From positions 3,040,001-3,104,000 of the forward strand of contig NZ_CP096205.1 in the NCBI RefSeq assembly GCF_023195775.1: a stretch of 64,000 nt of DNA, written 5' to 3'. Shown here piece by piece: positions 53,223 through 62,796 of the stretch. The translations under genes were made by a program, and so were the position numbers. The DNA comes from Flavobacterium azooxidireducens (GTDB lineage: Bacteria; Bacteroidota; Bacteroidia; Flavobacteriales; Flavobacteriaceae). Each line of letters starts with the position of its first letter. The stretch's first letter is position 1. The notes beneath the pieces are model-generated. The model made no database searches. It was not told where the DNA came from and was given only the letters and a program-made list of their open reading frames with translations.

Positions 53223-54368
53223 TTTTATTAAAATAGGTAAAAGCAAACTACCGCCCGGTAGCAAAAAAATTGTTAATGATGGAATTGTTTTGCAAACATC
53301 CAACAATTGTTTTTTCATTCGTTTTTTTTCATTGGCATCTAATTCTCTTGTGGTTGAGGCGGCGAGAAGTTTAACCAAATCTTTACTTTCCGTCAATTCT
53401 TTATATAATCTTTTTCTATTTCGCGTAATGAGCATAACCACACTTTGCGTGGTTTGATCATAAAAATGCTTAATAGGGTTGGAATAATTAAAATACGGAA
53501 TATCAGCTCGGTATTTCTTGATAAATTCATCAATCACCATTAGACTTTCAACAATATAAAATCGTTCTAATTTTAAAATAGAACCTAAATCATATAAAAA
53601 AGCAACTTCATTTTTTTCCAATTTTTCATCACTCCAAATTGCCATTCCTGCCAAATCCATGACATAATATTTTTCTAAATCGGTTTGAAGGAAATCCAAA
53701 TTCAATGCATTCAAATCACTTATCTTGAATCCTGAAAATTTGGTATAGCGAACGGAGGTTTCAAATAATTTAATCAATAAATCATCATAATGCGATTTGT
53801 TTGATTTTGTTGTTAATGAAAATGTAACAACACCAACAATAATTTCTTCTAGTTTTTGAACATAACCTTTGGTTAATTCACCGTTTACCAAATAATTATG
53901 AAAGGCTAAAACATCAATAAACAAAAGTGCATTCGTAACAATATGCGAAAAATTCTTGCTCACAATATTATCATTCGTTTGAACTCTGGAATCGATGATT
54001 TTTTCCAATTGAATGGCTTTACTTTCAGATGGTAAAATCTTTTTAAAAAACGAAAATCCCTTCGGATGCATGAGATTATAAAAATCCAACGTCAAATCTA
54101 TAAAATTCCCTTTTTCAGGATTTTTTTCAGTTAACTGATAAATGCCAAAAAGTGTATTCAATAACGCAACTTTAGAAACTTCCTCAGATGTCCAACCTTG
54201 CATAGATAAAGGCTCAAGAGTATCAATACTCACAACATGACCGTAAATAAATCCGGTCTCTCTTGTTCTGCAATAAAAATCCTTCGTGTTGTATAAATAA
54301 GGCGAATTCAACAAATAATATTTGCTGAAAAATTTATCTACCCAACCTTGTGCAGAAGGATTAATCAT
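53175..54368 (-). CDS. LETM1-related biofilm-associated family protein
   Basis: 397 residues. The C-terminal 60 residues carry the LETM1-like helix LPGGSLLLPILIKFIPQMLP; the remainder is helical with TerB-like acidic stretches (DLAGMAIWSDEKLEKNEVAFLYD). Flavobacterial relatives are named LETM1-related biofilm-associated protein; the biochemical role is not known. No signal peptide. Its last 15 codons have a second, diverged copy 1.6 kb downstream, suggesting that an insertion replaced the gene end. Confidence 0.82.
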   Translation of the reverse strand: MINPSAQGWVDKFFSKYYLLNSPYLYNTKDFYCRTRETGFIYGHVVSIDTLEPLSMQGWTSEEVSKVALLNTLFGIYQLTEKNPEKGNFIDLTLDFYNLMHPKGFSFFKKILPSESKAIQLEKIIDSRVQTNDNIVSKNFSHIVTNALLFIDVLAFHNYLVNGELTKGYVQKLEEIIVGVVTFSLTTKSNKSHYDDLLIKLFETSVRYTKFSGFKISDLNALNLDFLQTDLEKYYVMDLAGMAIWSDEKLEKNEVAFLYDLGSILKLERFYIVESLMVIDEFIKKYRADIPYFNYSNPIKHFYDQTTQSVVMLITRNRKRLYKELTESKDLVKLLAASTTRELDANEKKRMKKQLLDVCKTIPSLTIFLLPGGSLLLPILIKFIPQMLPSAFNENLD

Positions 54369-54406
54369 TGTTTTAATTTTTATGCAAATCTATCGTTTTT
54401 AAAATA

Positions 54407-54437
54407 AAAATTCCCGAAAAACACAGTCGGGAATTTT
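54407..54437 (-). terminator. Terminator of the M42 peptidase gene
   Basis: AAAATTCCCGA pairs with TCGGGAATTTT across a 9-nt loop. It lies 15 bp past the stop codon on the minus strand. Confidence 0.8.
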
Positions 54438-54452
54438 AAATTTTAGTTATTT

Positions 54453-55541
54453 TTATTTGAAGTAGGAGAACGTTTCATTATTCTCAATTTTCAGTATGGT
54501 TTCATAAATTAACTTAATCACATTTTCTACATCGTCGCGATGAACCATTTCCACCGTGGTGTGCATATAACGAAGAGGAAGCGAAATTAAGGCCGAAGCA
54601 ACTCCACCATTACTATACGCAAAAGCATCGGTATCTGTTCCTGTAATTCGTGAAGAAGCTAAACGCTGAAACGGAATTTTCTTTTCTTCCGCCGTGTTAA
54701 TGATTAATTCACGTAGATTATTTTGCACAGCCGGAGCATATGTGATTACCGGACCTTTTCCAATTTGTGTTTCACCTTCAATTTTTTTGTCGATCATTGG
54801 GGTAGTGGTGTCGTGACAAACATCGGTTACAATAGCAACGTTTGGTTTGATGGTTTTGGTAATCATTTCGGCACCACGCAAACCAACTTCTTCTTGAACC
54901 GAATTTGTAATGTATAATCCAAAAGGCAATTTCTTTTTGTTTTCGTGTAATAATCGGGCAACTTCGGCAATCATAAATCCGCCCATTCGGTTATCGATGG
55001 CACGACAAACAAATTTATTTTCATTCAACACCATAAATTCATCCGGATAAGTGATGACGCAGCCCACATGAACACCCATTTTTTCCACTTCTTCTTTAGT
55101 AGAACAACCTAAATCGATAAATAAATTATCAATGCGAGCCGTTTCTTCTTTGCCACGATTTCGGGTATGAATTGCCGGCCAACCGAAAACTCCTTTTACA
55201 ATTCCTTTTTTGGTATGAATGTTCACGCGTTTCGACGGTGCAATTTGATGATCGGAACCACCATTTCTGATTACATAAATTAATCCGTTATCGGTGATAT
55301 AATTCACATACCATGAAATTTCATCCGAATGACCTTCTATCACAACTTTATAAGGAGCATCGGGGTTTACAACGCCAACAGCAGTTCCGTAAGTATCAGT
55401 AATAAACGTGTCAACATACGGTTTTACATAGTCCATCCAAAGTTTTTGACCCTCAGATTCATAGCCGGTTGGAGAAGCATTATTTAAATAATTCTCTAAA
55501 AAAGTGAGCGATGATTTTTTTAGTATGGTTTTTGCAGACAT
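54453..55541 (-). CDS. M42 family metallopeptidase
   Basis: 362 residues, a cytoplasmic di-zinc aminopeptidase of the glutamyl aminopeptidase/TET group. Visible metal and catalytic residues: His in EGHSDEISW, Asp in CRAIDNRMGG, the Glu pair in SVQEEVGLRG, Asp in TDVCHDTTTPM and the final His in RYMHTTVEMVH. Relatives form large tetrahedral particles that trim short peptides. Sits next to the LETM1-related gene on the same strand with a terminator hairpin after it. Confidence 0.93.
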   Translation of the reverse strand: MSAKTILKKSSLTFLENYLNNASPTGYESEGQKLWMDYVKPYVDTFITDTYGTAVGVVNPDAPYKVVIEGHSDEISWYVNYITDNGLIYVIRNGGSDHQIAPSKRVNIHTKKGIVKGVFGWPAIHTRNRGKEETARIDNLFIDLGCSTKEEVEKMGVHVGCVITYPDEFMVLNENKFVCRAIDNRMGGFMIAEVARLLHENKKKLPFGLYITNSVQEEVGLRGAEMITKTIKPNVAIVTDVCHDTTTPMIDKKIEGETQIGKGPVITYAPAVQNNLRELIINTAEEKKIPFQRLASSRITGTDTDAFAYSNGGVASALISLPLRYMHTTVEMVHRDDVENVIKLIYETILKIENNETFSYFK

Positions 55542-55600
55542 ATATTTTGTATTTTTTTGCTAAAATATAAATAAGATAACACAGTTATAGTATAAATCTT

Positions 55601-55608
55601 TACTTTTG
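55601..55608 (+). promoter_or_regulatory. -7 element for the DUF4294 gene
   Basis: TACTTTTG matches TAnnTTTG, 10 bp before the ATG at 55619. Confidence 0.5.
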
Positions 55609-55618
55609 ATTTTTATTT

Positions 55619-56329
55619 ATGAGAAAAATGAAACCCAATCTACTATTTTTAGTATGCTTACTCTTTTCAACCGTTGCTTTTGGTCAGGAAACTGAGACAA
55701 AGAAAGATTCTACGGTGATTTATTATTTGATTGGTAATGATTCTATTCTTCGCACATCGCTTGATTTAGAAGAAGTTGTTGTCACCGGAAAAAAATCAAA
55801 TAAAGAGGATGAAGATCGTAAAAAGTTTCTTTTGCTACAGCAACGTGTGTTAAAAGTTTATCCTTATGCTAAAGCGGCAGCAGATAATTTGACCAAGCTA
55901 AATCAAAACATGGGCAAATTTAAAACTGAAAGAGAAAAAAAGAAATATTTTAAAATAGTTGAAAATTATCTTGAAAACGAATTTGAAGAACAACTCAAAA
56001 AATTGTCACGCAAGCAAGGACAAATTTTAGTAAAACTTATTCATCGTCAAACAGGAAAAACAACATATACATTGGTTAAGGATTTGAAAAGTGGTTGGAA
56101 AGCTTTCTGGGCAAGCAACACGGCAAAAGTGTTCGATATCAATTTAAAGGAAGAATATGATCCTTTTGCAGTGACCGAAGATTTTTTGATCGAGAGTATT
56201 TTGATTAAAGCATTCAACGAAGGAAGATTGCAACGTCAACCACCGGCAAAATTCATTGATTATACTGAACTTTCAGCCACTTGGAAAGACAAAGTTCAAA
56301 AAGCAAAAGACAAACAAGCCGAAAATTAA
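55619..56329 (+). CDS. Exported DUF4294 protein
   Basis: 236 residues with a signal peptide (MRKMKPNLLFLVCLLFSTVA, cut after FGQ); a second ATG at codon 4 is an equally good start. The mature part matches DUF4294: LDLEEVVVTGKK, then RVLKVYPYAKAAADNL and a basic region LVKLIHRQTGKTTYTLVKDL. Found almost only in Bacteroidetes; function unknown. It precedes terC by 47 bp. Confidence 0.85.
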   Translation: MRKMKPNLLFLVCLLFSTVAFGQETETKKDSTVIYYLIGNDSILRTSLDLEEVVVTGKKSNKEDEDRKKFLLLQQRVLKVYPYAKAAADNLTKLNQNMGKFKTEREKKKYFKIVENYLENEFEEQLKKLSRKQGQILVKLIHRQTGKTTYTLVKDLKSGWKAFWASNTAKVFDINLKEEYDPFAVTEDFLIESILIKAFNEGRLQRQPPAKFIDYTELSATWKDKVQKAKDKQAEN

Positions 56330-56376
56330 TTTTATTTTTTGATTCATATTTCTGATTACATTTACACAAAAAAGAT

Positions 56377-57312
56377 ATGACAGTTTGGATTATTTTTATT
56401 GCGTGCATTTTATTGTTTTTAGCCTTAGATTTAGGTGTTTTTAATAAAACCCCTCATATTATTAGTTCAAAAGAGGCTGGTATTTGGACAGGTATTTGGG
56501 TCACTATGTCTTTTATTTTTTCGGGTGTTATTTATTGGCTCTACCAAAATCAACACATAGCAAATCCTGAAAATTATGAGCCCGCCATTGCTTCGATGAA
56601 ATTCATTACCGGATATCTCATTGAGTTATCTTTGAGTGTGGATAATATTTTTGTGATTGCTGTTATTTTTTCATCTTTCAAAATCCCACAGAAATATCAG
56701 CATAGAGTTCTCTTTTGGGGAATATTAGGAGCGATTGTATTTAGAGGTTTAATGATTTTCTTTGGTGTGATTCTAATCAATAAGTTTAGTTGGATGACTT
56801 ATATTTTTGGACTCTTTTTGTTGTTTACAGCGGCTAAAATGTTGTTTAAAAAAGACGAAGAACAATTTAATCCTAAAAAATCATTCATTTATCGAAACCT
56901 CAGAAAAATAATGCCCATCACCATGCACATGGAAAAGGAGCATTTTTTTGTTAAGCGGAGACATATTACAGCCGCTACACCTTTATTTGTGGCATTAATC
57001 GTAATTGAGTTGATGGATGTTTTGTTTGCCTTAGATAGTGTTCCTGCAATTTTAGCAATTACACCTGATCCTTTTTTGGTATTTAGCTCAAATATTTTTG
57101 CTATTTTAGGTTTGCGTTCCATGTATTTCTTTTTGTCGCACATGCTTAATAAATTTGCTCACCTGGAATATAGTTTGATTGCAATTCTTTCATTTGTAGG
57201 TATAAAAATGCTATTGGTACATCACATTAAATTCCCGGAATGGGTTTCATTAGGGTTTATCGCCCTTGCTTTAGGTATAGGAATTATAGTGTCTCTACGA
57301 AGTAAAGACTAG
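56377..57312 (+). CDS. TerC/Alx family integral membrane protein
   Basis: 311 residues, about nine membrane helices. Family signatures: ELSLSVDNIFVIAVIF (Asp in the helix), LFWGILGAIVFRGLMIFFG, and IVIELMDVLFALDSVPAIL with paired acidic residues. TerC proteins are linked to metal export, manganese in particular, and to metallating exported enzymes. No manganese riboswitch was recognised upstream. Confidence 0.9.
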   Translation: MTVWIIFIACILLFLALDLGVFNKTPHIISSKEAGIWTGIWVTMSFIFSGVIYWLYQNQHIANPENYEPAIASMKFITGYLIELSLSVDNIFVIAVIFSSFKIPQKYQHRVLFWGILGAIVFRGLMIFFGVILINKFSWMTYIFGLFLLFTAAKMLFKKDEEQFNPKKSFIYRNLRKIMPITMHMEKEHFFVKRRHITAATPLFVALIVIELMDVLFALDSVPAILAITPDPFLVFSSNIFAILGLRSMYFFLSHMLNKFAHLEYSLIAILSFVGIKMLLVHHIKFPEWVSLGFIALALGIGIIVSLRSKD

Positions 57313-57389
57313 AAATGCTTGAAAAATAACCTTTTATCGATTTTATATTCCTATTAACAGAATTATTTTTTTTAACTAGAACACTAGCA

Positions 57390-57397
57390 TACTTTTG
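57390..57397 (+). promoter_or_regulatory. -7 element of candidate small RNA A
   Basis: TACTTTTG matches TAnnTTTG, in the spacer between two convergent protein genes. No good -33 TTG was found. Confidence 0.45.
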
Positions 57398-57401
57398 ACT
57401 C

Positions 57402-57477
57402 ACCATAAGTTAAGTAGGTTAAGTTTATGGAATAAATTTGGGGCAAAAAGGGTGAAAGCAATTTCACCTTTTTTTTT
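57402..57477 (+). ncRNA. Candidate small RNA A, about 75 nt
   Basis: After the -7 element come a hairpin (CCATAA 57403-57408 with TTATGG 57425-57430; the loop holds two GTTAAG copies), the core GGAATAAATTTGGGG (57429-57443), and a terminator hairpin GGTGAAA/TTTCACC with a nine-T run (57451-57477). No ORF of note. The core recurs on the opposite strand in candidate B within the same 537-bp spacer, each with its own promoter motif and terminator. This fits a small regulatory or structured RNA family; it should be compared with the Flavo-1 RNA motif. Confidence 0.5.
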
Positions 57478-57494
57478 GGAATAAACTGAACAAA

Positions 57495-57524
57495 AAAAAG
57501 ACTTTTGATTTCAAAAGTCTTTTT
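57495..57524. terminator. Second strong hairpin in the terC spacer
   Basis: AAAAAGACTTTTGA pairs with TCAAAAGTCTTTTT across 2 nt. It is symmetric, so it could stop transcripts from either side. Confidence 0.7.
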
Positions 57525-57657
57525 ACGTGTAGTGGTTTTTGGTTTTTGGAATTATATAAAACATAGCATTTCGCAAAAAACGAAATACAAATAATATATT
57601 AAAAAGGGGATTTGTTGTTTTGGAGATTCAAAATTATAAAATATAAATTTAATATCA

Positions 57658-57724
57658 TAAAAAAAGCTCCTCAAAAAAGAGGAGCTTCTTCCCAAATTTA
57701 TTCTTAACCCTATAAAGGTAACTT
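57658..57724 (-). ncRNA. Candidate small RNA B, about 67 nt
   Basis: Read on the minus strand: short leader GTTACCTTTATA, the core GGGTTAAGAATAAATTTGGG (57691-57710), AAG, then the terminator hairpin AAGCTCCTC/GAGGAGCTT with a 6-nt loop and a seven-T run. GAATAAATTTGGG is identical to candidate A. Its -7 element is 57729-57736. It could alternatively be the 3' end of the type IX substrate message, whose stop lies 110 bp upstream. Confidence 0.5.
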
Positions 57725-57728
57725 GTTT

Positions 57729-57736
57729 CAAAGATA
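57729..57736 (-). promoter_or_regulatory. Promoter of candidate small RNA B
   Basis: Minus-strand TATCTTTG matches TAnnTTTG, and a TTG lies exactly 20 bp upstream (57757-57759), inside the 17-23 bp spacing known for Flavobacterium promoters. Confidence 0.55.
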
Positions 57737-57849
57737 AATAAAACAATAAGGTTAGCCAACTAAAATTGTGCATTTTCGACGAAATGCACTAATTAACAGT
57801 TTGTTAAGAATCAAATTAATCAGAAATTAATCAAATTTGAAAGTGTGAT

Positions 57850-60800
57850 TTAACGTTTTAAACTGAAATGTCCTTTATGAACACGACCGTCGTTTCTATA
57901 GATCATAAACCAATAATCTGTAGAAAATAAAGGTTGACCGTTAAAAGTTCCATCCCAACCTTCGCTTTTTGAATTAAAAACGGTAATTAATTTTCCATAA
58001 CGGTCAAAAATATGGACAATGAAATTTTCTTCTAAACCGGAATCTTTAATGAACCATGTTTCATTATATCCATCTCCATTTGGAGTAAAAAACCGTGGAT
58101 AATATAAAAGCCAAACCAATTCTGTAACTGTTCCACAGCCAATCGTATCTTGAACATATACTGTATAAACTCCGGGCAGTAAATTGGTAAAAGTGTTTTC
58201 AGTTTGATAATTCATTCCGTCTATAGAATAAGTATGAAATCCAATGTTATTTGAATTTATAGTAATTTCATTTTGATTTTCTGTCCAATCTACGGTTGTA
58301 ATCGAATCGATAACCGGTGGTTCTGAAATAGAGACTGTAATTTCTTTACTATTTTCACAAATTAGATCGGAGTCAGTAAAAGTTGTTGTCGCGGTAACAG
58401 TTATATTCGATATACCTGGTGTTGAGGTAGTAAACGAAGTTCCAATTGTGCCATTTGACCATTCATAAACCGTATTAGGAGAAGGATTGTTAATGGTTAT
58501 CGTAAACGGTAATTCATCACAAAATAAGTAATCAGAATTCAAATTAATTGACGGAGTCTGTCCCACAAAAACATCAAACGTTTTGACTTCATAACAAGAG
58601 GGAAGTAGGTTGAGTATAATTCTAGTGTAAATTGTTTGCGGATTAGAAACCGGGTTAAAATTCTCAGGATTTGTTATCGGATTGAGATTTTGTTGAGAAT
58701 CAGTTAACGATGTATGAAAACTAACGGTATATTCATTTAAGTCATCCGGATTAATTATTGTTGAGATTTGTGTAGTCAGATTAAACCGTTCATTATTGCT
58801 AATCAAAGGAACACAAACTGTCATATCATCTGGGTCAAGACTATTAATGATTGATTTTAAAGTATCTACATCAAAAACCTGCGTTTTAATGTTTCCACAT
58901 GAATCTTCTATTTGGAGAGTATATAAACCCAATGGAAGGTTATAGAAAATAGGAGAGTTACCATTATCAATATTAATAATTTCGCCATCTTTTAGAATTA
59001 ATTTATAATTAATGGGAGCTTGTCCGATGGCATTAATGACAATATCTAATGTTCCATTGTCTGTGCAAGGAGAACGATTAATATCAATAATTTCTAAGGC
59101 TTCATTAAATACAAAACTTGGATTAAAAATTTCTAAGCAAACTTTGGTTGCAGCAGTCTGATTTGCAATTTCGTTTCCATTTTTATAAGAATTAAACTTT
59201 CTAACAATTCGAAATTCGCCATTAAAAACAAAGTTGAAATTTGTAGTATTGTTTGCTAATATGATTGAATTTGTTGCATTTGGAGTACTATCAGGAGGAT
59301 AAATTACATTTGTTGCAGGATGTCCCCAAGTATCTGTTAATGGATCAATTAGTTTTTGAAGCCAAAAGGATTGCCCATTTGTTCCGTTGCTCAAAAAACT
59401 TAAATTCACGTCAAATGAACCACAATTAAAGATTGGATTAAAAGCAGAATTGTTTATAACATATTCAGTTAATGTAACAGTTATAGAATTAAAAAAACCA
59501 CATTCGTCATCCACATCAAATGAATATTCACCAGGAGGCAAATTATTCATAAAAAACACACCATCATTGGATGTAATAAAATTAGAAGCATTAAACGGAA
59601 TGTTCTGTTCAAATGAACTGGGAGCATTTGTAATAATTATATTCGTAATACTGGCATTATTGCTGTCTATTCTGATTGATGTTTTGCCAACTTCACAACC
59701 AACTCTTTCGGTTACTTCTAAACCTTCATTTTCATAAACCGGCACTTCTATATCGTCAATTATATATGTAATATTGCATTCGTCAACAATTGTTATTTCA
59801 TAAAATCCAATCGGAACCGGGTCTAAAACAATAACTCCATTAACTAATTGATTTGAAACATCATGAGGTAGAGGAAAAGGATAACTAGTAGGAGCAGCAA
59901 CTACTGTTGCACCTAAAATTTCATTAACCGGTATAGTTATTCTGATAAAACCATTATTTTCATAGCAACCATTATTTCCTGTTCTAATACTTGGGATAAT
60001 AGTGTTTTGCACGACAGAGAAAGCGACCGTTTGAATTTTTCCGCAAGAATCTGTAATGGTAAAACTATAATTTCCTAGCGGAACCAAATTATCTGCTCCA
60101 CCAAAAACAATAGCATTAGAAGTAAAAGGACCTGGGTAATCTGCATTAAAATCTCCAGGTACAAACCCCGGTGGTACAATGTCAAAATTTAGTTGAAAAG
60201 GCGGTGAGAAATTAGCCGTATTAATTGTAAAATAATTAGAATCACAGGGTTGTCTATTCAACGTAACGGTAACGGAACCCGTTAAATTAGCAATAAAATT
60301 TTGGTTAGTAATTGTTCCACAATTATCAGTAATTTCAATAGAATAATTAAAATTTGTAGAATTAAAGTTTGGAAATGTTTCATTAATTGATGTTTCCAAT
60401 GGATTTCCAGATGTAATGGTTTTGTTGATGGTATAACTGGGTGAGCCATCAGGTGGAAAAATCGTGTATGTAATTTGTAACGGATAAGCAATCGAAGTTC
60501 CTGTATCAGGAGTAATTTGGTTAGTAATTACTGTGAAATCACATGAAGGAGGAAATGTATTACTCAAAACCGGACTTCCAATAGTTAATCCGGAGGCTGA
60601 ATAGGAAACCGTAAATGTTGTTACCATTGCAATTCCGCACTCATCAAAAACACGAATTGAGTAGGTTCCTTCCGGTAAGTTTGAAAAAACATTTGAAGTT
60701 TGTGGTGGAAACAAAACAGGTCCGGCAGTAATTTCAAAACTAGATGCTGTACCTGAATTTACGCTTACTGTTACATTACTAACATCACTACAAGATTGAT

Positions 60801-61152
60801 TAATATAGCCAACAGAAAAGGTTAGTGGTGTAAATGTATTTGTAATTATTATAGTGCTTTGCTTTGTTGTGGTTTGATTTTCAACTGTTTCAGTTGCCAC
60901 AACAAGATATTCTCCTGCAACGAGACCATTAATTAAAGGAGCTGTTGGCGTTGCATAGGGAACTGTTGTGTTTGGAAGTTTAAATACAACAAAAGAAATT
61001 GTTCCGGATGGATTTGCATTAGAAATCACAAATTCAATTGATCCGTTACCCGGACAGCTTTCGTTTGTGCCAGATAAATCAAGTTCAAAAGCCCATATAA
61101 ACTGAGCAAACAACAAGCATGTTAGTGAAAATACTATTCTGAAAATGCTCAT
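57850..61152 (-). CDS. Type IX secretion substrate with type B sorting domain, 1100 residues
   Basis: The ATG at 61152 opens a signal peptide (MSIFRIVFSLTCLLFAQFIWA). The body is a chain of roughly 100-residue modules, six of which end in a D-x-C motif such as DSCG or DECG followed by beta strands (about 60-760); one CDD-like module and an Ig-like module follow. The last 85 residues, from FFTPNGDGYNETW to GHFSLKR, match the type B C-terminal signal also seen in the gene at 1-9954. Expected on the cell surface or released; adhesion or gliding-related role is inference. Ends before the small-RNA-rich spacer. Confidence 0.88.
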   Translation of the reverse strand: MSIFRIVFSLTCLLFAQFIWAFELDLSGTNESCPGNGSIEFVISNANPSGTISFVVFKLPNTTVPYATPTAPLINGLVAGEYLVVATETVENQTTTKQSTIIITNTFTPLTFSVGYINQSCSDVSNVTVSVNSGTASSFEITAGPVLFPPQTSNVFSNLPEGTYSIRVFDECGIAMVTTFTVSYSASGLTIGSPVLSNTFPPSCDFTVITNQITPDTGTSIAYPLQITYTIFPPDGSPSYTINKTITSGNPLETSINETFPNFNSTNFNYSIEITDNCGTITNQNFIANLTGSVTVTLNRQPCDSNYFTINTANFSPPFQLNFDIVPPGFVPGDFNADYPGPFTSNAIVFGGADNLVPLGNYSFTITDSCGKIQTVAFSVVQNTIIPSIRTGNNGCYENNGFIRITIPVNEILGATVVAAPTSYPFPLPHDVSNQLVNGVIVLDPVPIGFYEITIVDECNITYIIDDIEVPVYENEGLEVTERVGCEVGKTSIRIDSNNASITNIIITNAPSSFEQNIPFNASNFITSNDGVFFMNNLPPGEYSFDVDDECGFFNSITVTLTEYVINNSAFNPIFNCGSFDVNLSFLSNGTNGQSFWLQKLIDPLTDTWGHPATNVIYPPDSTPNATNSIILANNTTNFNFVFNGEFRIVRKFNSYKNGNEIANQTAATKVCLEIFNPSFVFNEALEIIDINRSPCTDNGTLDIVINAIGQAPINYKLILKDGEIINIDNGNSPIFYNLPLGLYTLQIEDSCGNIKTQVFDVDTLKSIINSLDPDDMTVCVPLISNNERFNLTTQISTIINPDDLNEYTVSFHTSLTDSQQNLNPITNPENFNPVSNPQTIYTRIILNLLPSCYEVKTFDVFVGQTPSINLNSDYLFCDELPFTITINNPSPNTVYEWSNGTIGTSFTTSTPGISNITVTATTTFTDSDLICENSKEITVSISEPPVIDSITTVDWTENQNEITINSNNIGFHTYSIDGMNYQTENTFTNLLPGVYTVYVQDTIGCGTVTELVWLLYYPRFFTPNGDGYNETWFIKDSGLEENFIVHIFDRYGKLITVFNSKSEGWDGTFNGQPLFSTDYWFMIYRNDGRVHKGHFSLKR

Positions 61153-61321
61153 TTCAACAATTTTATCAAATTTAATGCTTACGATAATAATTCTTTTATT
61201 TAACTTTAAAAGAGCTAAACATTTCACCTGAATTATTTGAGTTAGGAAGGCATAAAATATCAGTTGTAGAATGAACTTCGGCTAATTCTGAATAATTGCT
61301 TGGAGTAAATAAATTATTTTA

Positions 61322-61329
61322 CAAATGTA
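61322..61329 (-). promoter_or_regulatory. -7 element, probable promoter of the 1100-residue protein gene
   Basis: Minus-strand TACATTTG matches TAnnTTTG, 169 bp before the chosen ATG, implying a leader of about 160 nt. I saw no other gene in 61153-61545. Confidence 0.4.
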
Positions 61330-61545
61330 AGTATTGTCTACCTGATGAAAAAATTTATAAGTATAAAACGTTAAATTATTTTTTTATATTGTTCAAATAA
61401 CATTTTAATAATTCATTTAAAGAACTTTAAATGTCAGCATGAGCCTGCATAAAATCTAACCACAAATAATTGCAAGCTCAATTTGACATATAGTTTATTT
61501 TTCTTGTGTTATTTTTTAAATTGAAATAATAATAATTCTAACTTT

Positions 61546-62010
61546 TTAAACTTTTTCTTCTTGAAAATAGTTATGCAACTGATTAATTTTCTCATAGTCT
61601 GCTTTTAGCATGTTATACTGCCTAGAAAGAACACTTTCACATTCTAAGTTTAGATTAGAAATACTTCCTTTAATTATTTTCAGGTATTCTCTTAGCACTG
61701 CGTTTTCTCCGTGCTTACAAGAATATAAAATTGTTTGACGATCATCTTTTTTAATTGCTTTTTTCATTTCCCTCCAAACATTAAAGAATTTACCGGTTTC
61801 TCTAAATCCGTTATTCCTTTTACCTCCTAATTTTTTTAATTCCTGAATAAGCTCTTTTCTACACTCCAAAGAGGTTTGTGCTAATGTTGAAAACATTATT
61901 TTGATATCTACTTCTTTTGCTTCGTAAATGGCAGATTTATATCCTTCAACTCTATCATTGTTAATACATAATAATGTGTTAAGGTTTTCAATGGCTTTTT
62001 CAGTTATCAT
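61546..62010 (-). CDS. DUF2383/PA2169-family four-helix-bundle protein
   Basis: 154 residues, all helical, with the ferritin-like spacing of acidic residues seen in PA2169-type proteins (NLNTLLCINNDRVEGYKSA, LECRKELIQELKKLGG, and CKHGENAVLREYLKII). Such proteins appear among stress-induced genes of unknown function. Start ATG at 62010. No neighbour on the same strand close enough for an operon. The 62011-62262 spacer holds nothing I can support. Confidence 0.78.
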   Translation of the reverse strand: MITEKAIENLNTLLCINNDRVEGYKSAIYEAKEVDIKIMFSTLAQTSLECRKELIQELKKLGGKRNNGFRETGKFFNVWREMKKAIKKDDRQTILYSCKHGENAVLREYLKIIKGSISNLNLECESVLSRQYNMLKADYEKINQLHNYFQEEKV

Positions 62011-62262
62011 GTGTATGGCAATTAAGTGTTTGATTTTATTGTGTAAATTTCAGATAATTATCTCTGTCATGACTTATACAATTATAGATTTTTATTACAT
62101 CATTTCTGTTTTTTTGTATGTGGAATATTCTTTAGACGATTTATTTTGCACATGTCTTAGAATTAAAAAATATAAAACATAGATATAAAATCTCCACAAG
62201 CTAATGATTGACACTAAAACTAATTTTAGGATACTTGTTTAAGAATACATTAAGAATAGATG

Positions 62263-62472
62263 TTAGTCATATAAGTATACAACATTACTTTGAGTAACAT
62301 TTTCGGATGATAACGCTTTACTGTATTTCTTTAGCAGTGGTTGGATGTTGATGAACTCCACAACTTGGTCAACTACCTGAACGGGATATTTCTCTGAAAT
62401 AAAATCGTCAAAAGGATAAGTTAAAAGTATGTTTGACGTTGATTGTAATGTTTGAAATTCACATATAATCAT
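62263..62472 (-). pseudogene. N-terminal remnant of an IS1182-type transposase
   Basis: 69 residues. YPFDDFISEKYPVQVVDQVV and INIQPLLKKYS match the N-terminal (DUF772-like) part of IS1182-family transposases, which is normally followed by GGG.SYHP and a DDE catalytic domain. Here the frame leaves the family after about residue 50 and stops. No inverted repeats or remaining transposase sequence were seen on either side. Confidence 0.7.
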
Positions 62473-62593
62473 ATGTAAATCAGATATAAAAACACAAAAA
62501 AAACAACTGTTTCATGTAAGAAAAAACGAAAAAAAAAACTGTCTCAAGTTGTCAGACTGCATCTTTTTTTTGTAAATCTATTTTAAATTTTTG

Positions 62594-62601
62594 TATTTTT
62601 G
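62594..62601 (+). promoter_or_regulatory. -7 element for the 55-residue membrane protein gene
   Basis: TATTTTTG matches TAnnTTTG, 27 bp before the ATG at 62629. Confidence 0.5.
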
Positions 62602-62628
62602 AGTAGTAACATTTTTATTTTTTGAATT

Positions 62629-62796
62629 ATGACATATCTTTTTATTCCAATCATATTAACTGTTTTGTTTATATTTTATGTGCTTTATCTGGCTTTTGTA
62701 AAGAAAGAGTTAAAGTCAAAATTTCAATCAGTGTTTGTTCCAGGGTTATTTTTTATTGGAATTTGGGCTGTAATTTATTTTTTTATTCTTTTCTAA
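62629..62796 (+). CDS. Small two-helix membrane protein, 55 residues
   Basis: MTYLFIPIILTVLFIFYVLY forms a first helix, the basic loop VKKELKSKFQS follows, then a second helix (GLFFIGIWAVIYFFILF) to the end. The charge pattern favours both termini outside. A longer frame overlaps it in another phase but has no plausible protein character. Family and role unknown; it precedes the archaemetzincin gene by 62 bp. Confidence 0.6.
   Translation: MTYLFIPIILTVLFIFYVLYLAFVKKELKSKFQSVFVPGLFFIGIWAVIYFFILF

Noticed and set aside
61180..61310. Minus-strand frame of about 40 codons upstream of the 1100-residue protein gene
   Set aside because: No start codon in the frame and no promoter position that fits it; most likely the untranslated leader.
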